64,000 nucleotides of DNA from Paenibacillus sp. (lineage in GTDB: Bacteria; Bacillota; Bacilli; Paenibacillales; NBRC-103111). The stretch is from NCBI GenBank assembly GCA_031180825.1, contig JAPSLM010000005.1:62001-126000 (forward strand), in the 5' to 3' direction. Positions 58,617 to 64,000 of this stretch are shown here, one piece after another; within the stretch, counting starts at the first letter, position 1; each line of letters begins with the position of its first letter. A program made the translations under genes and the position numbers. The notes under the pieces are model-generated. The model searched no databases. It saw only the letters and a list, made by a program, of their open reading frames with translations, and had not been told where the DNA came from.

Positions 58617-58662
58617 CGCGGCTTGCAGCTCCTTTCCGCTCCTGCCGTATTCACCGAAAGAA

Positions 58663-58685
58663 GGGCGCCCGGCAACCGGGCACCC
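58663..58685 (-). terminator. Terminator of copA
   Basis: On the minus strand GGGTGCCCGG-TTG-CCGGGCGCCC, a 10-bp stem with one G-U pair, is followed by TTCTTTC. It separates copA from the two-component genes. Confidence 0.7.
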
Positions 58686-58699
58686 GCCTTCCGCTCCGT

Positions 58700-60943
58700 T
58701 TAGAGCTTCACCTTCTGCAATCGGAGCGCATTGAGCACAACCGAGACCGAGCTCAGCGCCATCGCGGCTCCCGCCACCCATGGAGCAAGGAAGCCTAGCG
58801 CAGCGATCGGAATGCCAAGCGTATTGTACGCCAGCGCCCAGAACAGATTTTGCTTGATGTTGACCATCGTTTTCCGGCTCATCGCCGCGGCGTCCGGCAA
58901 ACGGATGAGATCGCCCTGCATGAGCGTCACGTCAGCCGCCTCGATGGCGATGTCCGTTCCCGTGCCGACGGCGATGCCGACATCGGCCGTCGCGAGCGCC
59001 GGGGCATCGTTGATGCCGTCGCCAACCATGGCGACCTTGCGCCCTTCCGCCTGCAGCTTCTTCACCTCGGCCGCCTTCCCTTCCGGCAGCACCTCGGCCA
59101 GCACGCGGTCGATGCCTACCTGACGGGCAATCGCCTCCGCCGTCCGGCGGTTGTCGCCGGTCATCATGATGACCTCGATGCCCTCCCGCTTCAAGCGGGC
59201 AACCGCTTCTTGCGACGTTTCCTTGACCGCGTCGGCTACCGCGACCATGCCGGCATACCGCCGGTCCACGGCGATCAGCATCGCGGTCTTGCCTTCCGCT
59301 TCCAGCCGCTCCATGGCGTCCTCGGCCTGCGCGAATTCGATCCCTTCGCGCCGGAGCAGCTTCCGCGTGCCGACCAGCACCTCGCGGCCTTCGACGACGG
59401 CGGCGATGCCGTAGCCCGGAATCGCCTCGAACCGTTCCGCTTCAGAGAACGCAATGCCTTTCGAGCGGATGCCTTCCACAATCGCCTCGGCGAGCGGGTG
59501 CTCGGATGGCTTCTCCGCGGCGGCGACCAGACGCAGTACCGCCGCTTCGTCCGCAGCCTCGATGACTACGTCGGTCAGCTCCGGCTTGCCTTTGGTGACC
59601 GTGCCGGTTTTATCCAGCACGATCGTATCGATCCGGTGCATCGATTCCAGATGCTCTCCGCCCTTGAACAAAATCCCGAACTCCGCCGCGCGGCCCGATC
59701 CGGCCATGATGGAGGTCGGCGTCGCGAGCCCCAGGGCGCAAGGGCACGCAATGACGAGAACGGCGATCGCCTTCTCCAGCGCATTGGCGAATTCGCCCGG
59801 AACAACCGCAAAATACCAGATCAAGAACGTAAGCACCGCAATCCCGACGACGATCGGCACGAAGATGCCGGAGATCCGGTCGGCCACCCGCTGAATCGGC
59901 GCCTTCGAGCCCTGCGCGTCTTCGACGACGCGGATAATTTGCGCCAGCGCCGTTTCTTTGCCGACCTTGGTCGCTCGGATCCGCAGGCTGCCGTTCCGGT
60001 TGACGGTGGCGCCGATGACGGCGTCGCCCGGCTTTTTCTCGACCGGAATGCTTTCGCCGGTCAGCATCGATTCGTCGACCGCCGACATGCCGTCGAGAAC
60101 GATGCCGTCGACCGGAATTTTCTCGCCCGGCTTCACCAGCACGACGTCGCCCGCCAGCACTTCTTCCACCGGCACGCTCAGCTCGACGCCGTCACGGACG
60201 ACAAGCGCCGTTTTGGCCTGCAGGCCCATCAGCTTCTTGATCGCTTCCGAGGAGCGTCCCTTCGCCAGCGCCTCGAACCATTTGCCCATCACGATCAATG
60301 TGATCAGCACCGCGCTCGTCTCGTAATACATGGAAGGCATGCCGTGGTGCGACGGAGAGCCGGCCGCGGTCCACTCCAGCGTCAGGTACAGGCTGTAAAA
60401 ATAAGCCGCCGACGTGCCGAGCGCGACGAGCACGTCCATATTCGCGCTCTTGTTGCGCAGCGCTTTGTAAGCGCCGGTATAGAACGGCAAGCCGATGACG
60501 AACTGCACCGGCGTCGCCAGCGCAAGCTGCACCCACGGATTCATCAGCGCTTCCGGCAAATAAATCCACGAGGTGAACGAGAAGTGGCTGACCATCGCCC
60601 ACAGCAGCGGGAACGAAAGAATGGCGGAGAAGATCAGCTTCGTGCGGTACGCGGCAATTTCTTTTTGCCGGTGGTCGCCGTCGTCCTGCCGTTCCTCCTT
60701 CAGCCCCGCTTTGTAGCCGAGCTGCTCGACCTTCCGGATCATATCGTCAACGGACACCGCCTGCCCGGAGTATTCGACGCGGGCCGTCTCCAGCGCGAAA
60801 TTCACGGTCGCTTTGTCGACGCCGGGCAGCTTGTTCAAGCCTTTCTCGATCCGGTTCGCGCAGGCTGCGCAGGTCATGCCCGTAATGGCAAGCGAGGCTT
60901 GCTGCTGATCCTGCTGCTGTTGTTGTTTCAATCGCTGTTCCAT
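58700..60943 (-). CDS. copA: Copper-exporting P1B-type ATPase CopA
   Basis: 747 residues. A Gln-rich start ([13 protein letters not shown]) precedes a single heavy-metal-associated domain (about 16-85, CxxC at C25/C28 in [10 protein letters not shown]). Eight helices follow, with the CPC ion motif in [15 protein letters not shown], the phosphorylation site DKTGT, the conserved [12 protein letters not shown], and [17 protein letters not shown] plus [10 protein letters not shown] in the ATP domain. B. subtilis CopA has two N-terminal metal domains; this one has one. It pumps Cu(I) out of the cell. A CsoR-type operator lies directly upstream. Confidence 0.95.
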   Translation of the reverse strand: MEQRLKQQQQQDQQQASLAITGMTCAACANRIEKGLNKLPGVDKATVNFALETARVEYSGQAVSVDDMIRKVEQLGYKAGLKEERQDDGDHRQKEIAAYRTKLIFSAILSFPLLWAMVSHFSFTSWIYLPEALMNPWVQLALATPVQFVIGLPFYTGAYKALRNKSANMDVLVALGTSAAYFYSLYLTLEWTAAGSPSHHGMPSMYYETSAVLITLIVMGKWFEALAKGRSSEAIKKLMGLQAKTALVVRDGVELSVPVEEVLAGDVVLVKPGEKIPVDGIVLDGMSAVDESMLTGESIPVEKKPGDAVIGATVNRNGSLRIRATKVGKETALAQIIRVVEDAQGSKAPIQRVADRISGIFVPIVVGIAVLTFLIWYFAVVPGEFANALEKAIAVLVIACPCALGLATPTSIMAGSGRAAEFGILFKGGEHLESMHRIDTIVLDKTGTVTKGKPELTDVVIEAADEAAVLRLVAAAEKPSEHPLAEAIVEGIRSKGIAFSEAERFEAIPGYGIAAVVEGREVLVGTRKLLRREGIEFAQAEDAMERLEAEGKTAMLIAVDRRYAGMVAVADAVKETSQEAVARLKREGIEVIMMTGDNRRTAEAIARQVGIDRVLAEVLPEGKAAEVKKLQAEGRKVAMVGDGINDAPALATADVGIAVGTGTDIAIEAADVTLMQGDLIRLPDAAAMSRKTMVNIKQNLFWALAYNTLGIPIAALGFLAPWVAGAAMALSSVSVVLNALRLQKVKL

Positions 60944-60961
60944 AGCTAAGCACCTCTTCTC

Positions 60962-60986
60962 AAATATACCCGTATGGGGTATATTT
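60962..60986 (-). promoter_or_regulatory. Copper-responsive operator upstream of copA
   Basis: On the minus strand AAATATACCC-CATAC-GGGTATATTT is a perfect 10-bp inverted repeat around 5 bases. It contains the ATACCC/GGGTAT half sites of CsoR operators. A TTGATT box lies upstream and TATATT inside the right arm. Copper should lift CsoR repression here. Confidence 0.78.
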
Positions 60987-61041
60987 TAATCAAAAAAAGA
61001 GAGCGGCCGGAGCCGCACCTCGGCAAAACCGGTGAATCCCG

Positions 61042-61242
61042 TTAAACCACGTCGTAGCCTTGGTCTTCAATCGCGGCTTTGATCGCATCCGGATTCGTTT
61101 TCGACTCCTCGTACTGCACTTGAACGGTTTTCGCGGCCAAGTCGACCTTGCCGGTCGCGCCGATTGTTTTCAAAGCTCCCTCGATGGAATTGACGCAATG
61201 ATTGCAGGACATGCCTTCAACTTTCAACGTAATGGTTTGCAT
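61042..61242 (-). CDS. copZ: Copper chaperone CopZ
   Basis: 66 residues, one heavy-metal-associated domain with the Cu(I) motif MSCNHC (C13, C16) and the conserved C-terminal IEDQGYDVV. It carries Cu(I) to CopA and CsoR. Starts 13 bases after csoR on the same strand, preceded by AAGGAGA. Separated from copA by the operator region. Confidence 0.94.
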   Translation of the reverse strand: MQTITLKVEGMSCNHCVNSIEGALKTIGATGKVDLAAKTVQVQYEESKTNPDAIKAAIEDQGYDVV

Positions 61243-61255
61243 GGATGATCTCTCC

Positions 61256-61579
61256 TTATTTCATTAATTTTTGGATGGTAGTCAGCAGCTCGTCGACGAC
61301 TTCGTGCTCTCCGGCTTGGATGCGTTCGATGACGCAAGACTTCATATGGCCTTCCAGCAGCAGCTTGCCGACGCCGTTCAGCGCCGACTGGATCGCGGCA
61401 ATCTGGTTGAGAACGTCGTCGCAATACGTGTCTTTCTCGATCAAGCCCTTCACGCCCCGGATCTGGCCTTCGATGCGGTTCAACCGGGTAATCAGATTGG
61501 CTTTCACTTTATCGGAATGATGGCTTTTTCTCTCGCTGTCCGTGGAGCAGCAATGTTCCGCCTCCGTGATATTTTCCAT
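61256..61579 (-). CDS. csoR: Copper-sensing repressor CsoR
   Basis: 107 residues. All-helical CsoR/RcnR family protein with the Cu(I) ligands C53 (TYCDDVLNQIAAIQ), H78 and C82 (LEGHMKSCV), the C-H-C signature of copper sensors, and basic DNA-contact residues in RLNRIEGQIRGVKGLIEKD. The N-terminal 20 residues are rich in Cys and His (EHCCSTDSERKSHHSD), unlike the shorter B. subtilis form, and may bind extra metal. GAGGAGGGAAC precedes the ATG. Confidence 0.93.
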   Translation of the reverse strand: MENITEAEHCCSTDSERKSHHSDKVKANLITRLNRIEGQIRGVKGLIEKDTYCDDVLNQIAAIQSALNGVGKLLLEGHMKSCVIERIQAGEHEVVDELLTTIQKLMK

Positions 61580-61605
61580 TGTGTTCCCTCCTCTTGAGCT
61601 TATAT

Positions 61606-61627
61606 TACTATACCCCCCTACCCTATG
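61606..61627 (-). promoter_or_regulatory. Possible CsoR site upstream of csoR
   Basis: On the minus strand ATAGGGTAGGGGGGTATAGT matches one half of the CsoR operator (GGGGGTAT) well and the other poorly. The position, 27-48 bases before csoR, fits autoregulation. Confidence 0.5.
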
Positions 61628-61952
61628 TCAACGGGATAATTTCATTTTTTTAGCAGCCTTCCCGTCTTAGTTTTCCATTTCCCAAGCTATTCTAAAACAA
61701 GCCCGGTCGGACGTTCCCACCCCTATCCTGGTCGAAAAAAGCTGTCTTTCTCCGAGGGAGAACGATGCCGCCTTTTCTTTAAAGCCGTCTGGAAAAGTCC
61801 GGCGGACGTACAAAACCCGCGGCGGCTCCCGTTCCAGCCGACTTTTTTGCCTGTTCTTAGTGACTCCCCCCATAGCTTGTGCTACAATATCGTTAAATCG
61901 TGCTACGAAGGAAAAAGACGATAAGATAACTACGGATTTGGAGTGAGAGAGC
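61628..61952. other. Intergenic region between csoR and the importer operon
   Basis: 325 bases between divergent genes. It contains a TACAAT box at about 61882 on the plus strand that may belong to the importer promoter, without a convincing -35. A minus-strand open frame (61667-62125) has no ribosome site and overlaps the importer gene; not a gene. Confidence 0.35.
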
Positions 61953-63563
61953 GTGAACAAGCCCGTAATGCTTAGGGTAATCGTATGGGGACTAATCCTT
62001 GGTCTCGTCTTAACCGGATGCACCCCGGCAGCCAAGAAGGGAGAACCCCCGGCGGCGTCGGCCGCCAAGGACGAGCTGATCCTGGCCGTCGGCACCGAGC
62101 CGGAGGCCGGTTTCGATCCGACCACCGGCTGGGGACGGTACGGCTCGCCGCTGTTTCAAAGCACGCTGCTGAAGCGGAATGCCGAAATGAAAATTGTAAA
62201 CGATCTCGCCACCGGCTACGAAGTCAGCGGCGACGGGACGGTATGGACCGTCAAGCTGCGAAGCGACGCGAAGTTTTCCGACGGTAAGCCGGTCACCGCC
62301 GCCGACGTGCAGTATACGTTCGAGACGGCGTCCCAAAACGGCTCCATTATCGATCTCACGAATATGAAGAGCGTCGAAGCCGCGGATGAAGCCACGGTCA
62401 AATTTACGCTCAAGGAGCCGCAGTCGACATTCCTGACGCTGCTCGTGCAGACCGGGATCGTGCCGAAGCATGCCCATGGCCAAGACTATGCCCAGAAGCC
62501 TGTCGGGTCCGGGCCGTACAAGCTCGTGCAGTGGGACCGGGGCCAGCAGGTGATCGTCGAGGCGAATCCCGATTATTACGGACCGAAGCCGGTTTTCCAA
62601 AAGCTCACGTTTTTGTTCCTGAACGAGGACGCCGCTTATGCCGCCGCCAAGGCCGGAAAAGTGGACGCCGCCTACATTCCCGCCGCCTTCAGCAAGCAGC
62701 CGGTCGCCGGGATGCGGGTCGAAGCCGTACGTACCGTGGACAATCGCGGCATCGTGTTCCCTTATCTCCGTTCGGGGCAGGTTACGAAAAACGGCGGCCC
62801 CGTCGGCAACGATGTGACGGCCGATATCGCGGTCCGCAAAGCCGTCAACACGGCGATCGACCGCAAAGCGCTGGTCCAAGGCGTACTGGAAGGACACGGC
62901 ACGCCGGCCTACACCATCAACGACGGGCTGCCCTGGTGGAATCCGCAGACGGTCACCCCCGACGGCGATGTGGAAGGCGCGAAGAAGCTGCTCGCAGATG
63001 CGGGCTGGAAAGACGCCGACGGCGACGGCATCGTGGAAAAGGGGGCGCTTAAAGCGAAATTCCCGCTTATCTACCCTTCGGGCGACGTGACGCGGCAATC
63101 GCTGGCGCTGGCCGTAGCCGACATGCTGAAGCCGGCCGGCATTCAGGTCAACGTCGAAGGCAAGAGCTGGGACGATATCAAAAAGCAGATGCATTCCAGC
63201 GCCGTCATGATGGGCTGGGGCAGCAACGATCCGCTCGAAATGTACAACGTCTACAGCAGCAAATACCGCGGCATTGAATATTACAACAACGGGTATTACA
63301 GCAATCCGGCGGTCGACGCCTGGATGGACAAGGCGCTCCGCGCCACGAAGGAAGAGGACGCCTGGGAATTTTGGAAGAAGGCCCAATGGGACGGCACGAC
63401 CGGCGTCAGCGCGCAGGGCGACGCGCCATGGGCGTGGCTGGTCAACATCGACCATCTGTATTTGGTCAAGGACCAGCTGGATATCGGGAAGCAGCGCATT
63501 CATCCGCACGGCCACGGCTGGCCGGTCACGGACAATATCGAAGAATGGAAATGGAAGAACTAG
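61953..63563 (+). CDS. ABC transporter solute-binding lipoprotein (nickel/peptide type)
   Basis: 536 residues from GTG 61953, with TTGGAG upstream. Lipoprotein signal peptide with lipobox LVLTGC (lipidated cysteine about residue 23), a short Ala/Lys linker, then an SBP_bac_5 fold: LKRNAEMKIVNDLATGYEVS, VWTVKLRSDAKFSDGKPVTA, KPVGSGPYKLVQWDRGQQ and WDDIKKQMHSSAVMMGWGSN. The DGKPVTAADV segment and overall length resemble NikA-like nickel or metallophore-binding proteins, but peptides are possible. A permease gene follows after 22 bases. It sits beside the copper genes, so a metal substrate is attractive but unproven. Confidence 0.87.
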   Translation: MNKPVMLRVIVWGLILGLVLTGCTPAAKKGEPPAASAAKDELILAVGTEPEAGFDPTTGWGRYGSPLFQSTLLKRNAEMKIVNDLATGYEVSGDGTVWTVKLRSDAKFSDGKPVTAADVQYTFETASQNGSIIDLTNMKSVEAADEATVKFTLKEPQSTFLTLLVQTGIVPKHAHGQDYAQKPVGSGPYKLVQWDRGQQVIVEANPDYYGPKPVFQKLTFLFLNEDAAYAAAKAGKVDAAYIPAAFSKQPVAGMRVEAVRTVDNRGIVFPYLRSGQVTKNGGPVGNDVTADIAVRKAVNTAIDRKALVQGVLEGHGTPAYTINDGLPWWNPQTVTPDGDVEGAKKLLADAGWKDADGDGIVEKGALKAKFPLIYPSGDVTRQSLALAVADMLKPAGIQVNVEGKSWDDIKKQMHSSAVMMGWGSNDPLEMYNVYSSKYRGIEYYNNGYYSNPAVDAWMDKALRATKEEDAWEFWKKAQWDGTTGVSAQGDAPWAWLVNIDHLYLVKDQLDIGKQRIHPHGHGWPVTDNIEEWKWKN

Positions 63564-63585
63564 GCCCGGAAAATGAGGTAATGAG

Positions 63586-64000
63586 ATGATGCGCAGCTTG
63601 CTTACGTTTCTAGGCTTGAAAGCGGTCCGGCTGGTCACGTTGCTGGCGGCGATCAGCGCGATTTCCTTCGTGCTCGTCAGCGCCTCGCCCATCGACCCGA
63701 TTCAAGCTTACGTCGGCGCCGACATGATGCGGGTAAGCCCGGAGCAGCGGCAGCAGATCGCCGAGCATTGGGGACTCGACAAGCCGCCGGCCGAACGCTT
63801 CTTGAACTGGGGGGCCGCCTTGCTGCAGGGCGACCTCGGCGCCTCGATGATTTACCGCCGGCCGGTGGCCGAGGTGATCGGAGAGCGGTTCGCGGGCTCG
63901 CTGGCGCTGATGAGCGCCGCCTGGCTGCTGTCCGGCCTGCTCGGCTTTGCGGCCGGCAGCTTGGCCGCGATGAAGAAAGAGACGTGGATCGACCGCCTGA
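63586..64000 (+). CDS. ABC transporter permease, 3' truncated
   Basis: The frame from ATG 63586 (GAGG 7 bases upstream) is open to the end of the window, 138 codons. It begins MMRSLLTFLGLKAVRLVTLL and has a first transmembrane helix (about 14-32). The typical NikB/DppB segments follow: VSPEQRQQIAEHWGLDKPPA, FLNWGAALLQGDLGASMIYR, and RPVAEVIGERFAGSLALMSA leading into the second helix. It forms the first membrane subunit of the importer fed by the lipoprotein upstream. The stop codon and C-terminus lie beyond the window. Confidence 0.88.
   Translation, partial: MMRSLLTFLGLKAVRLVTLLAAISAISFVLVSASPIDPIQAYVGADMMRVSPEQRQQIAEHWGLDKPPAERFLNWGAALLQGDLGASMIYRRPVAEVIGERFAGSLALMSAAWLLSGLLGFAAGSLAAMKKETWIDRL

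Noticed and set aside
58850-60949. 699-codon open frame on the plus strand
   Set aside because: Exact antisense of copA, which has all P-type ATPase motifs; the antisense product shows no domain.
61667-62125. Minus-strand frame between csoR and the importer gene
   Set aside because: No ribosome site, overlaps the lipoprotein signal sequence of the importer gene, no recognisable domain.
1-64000. rRNA, tRNA, insertion sequences, prophage or plasmid origin
   Set aside because: No transposase, integrase, replication protein or clear structural RNA was found in any part of the window; absence by eye is not a full RNA search.

Overview
The window reads as a chromosomal segment of a GC-rich, low-G+C-lineage (Firmicutes) spore-former of the Paenibacillus type. 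The evidence is a YesM/YesN-type two-component pair beside a solute-binding lipoprotein, strong AGGAGG ribosome binding sites with frequent GTG and TTG starts, CcpA-type cre sites, an AbrB-type regulator, a CsoR copper operon, and a sigma-54 acetoin operon laid out as in Bacillus. The genus is an inference. No rRNA, tRNA, CRISPR array, phage or insertion sequence was recognised.

Layout. 1-4.3 kb: a truncated sugar-binding lipoprotein and its two-component regulators. 4.4-13.6 kb: a regulatory block with an AbrB/zinc-ribbon/HTH protein, two ECF sigma/anti-sigma operons, and a third ECF sigma factor of the ECF41 type. The FAD oxidoreductase gene ahead of the ECF41 gene carries a near-consensus ECF41 promoter. 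Small genes (DUF1284, histidine phosphatase, YqkE-like) follow. 13.9-21.9 kb: a complete acetoin/2,3-butanediol catabolic operon (acoA-acoB-acoC-acoL-bdhA-acoR, minus strand) with a textbook -24/-12 promoter before acoA and a cre site over the -35 box of acoR. 22.2-25.4 kb: lrgAB with a divergent LysR gene and a YhdH-type oxidoreductase. 25.4-31.8 kb: a LysM-anchored 5'-nucleotidase, a polysaccharide deacetylase, and an SgrR-like regulator divergent from an MFS exporter.

31.8-37 kb is a disturbed stretch. Four genes (DUF1905/OmdA, DNA alkylation repair, AraC, VOC) each carry frameshifts. Between them lie an inverted-repeat element and a four-copy tandem repeat of about 80 bp, alongside intact GNAT and MocR genes. 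37.2-42.9 kb: hutG-hutU-hutI (no hutH) with an AraC regulator and a cre site. 42.9-47.5 kb: two small unknown genes, an MFS transporter, an APH-type kinase, and an ANT(6)-type nucleotidyltransferase whose transcript starts with an eight-codon leader peptide.

48.0-55.4 kb is the most novel part: one tightly packed operon on the minus strand coding for two ABC-2 permeases without an ATPase, two SPASM radical SAM enzymes, a Gfo/Idh/MocA oxidoreductase, an acyl carrier protein, and two divergent KAS III-like proteins, one with an unusual active site and one lacking the nucleophile. I infer an uncharacterised biosynthesis and export pathway working on an ACP-bound intermediate. 55.9-61.6 kb: a copper module (csoR, copZ, copA, a two-component system, a YtkA-like lipoprotein). 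61.9-64 kb: the start of a nickel/peptide-type ABC importer operon whose permease gene runs off the end.
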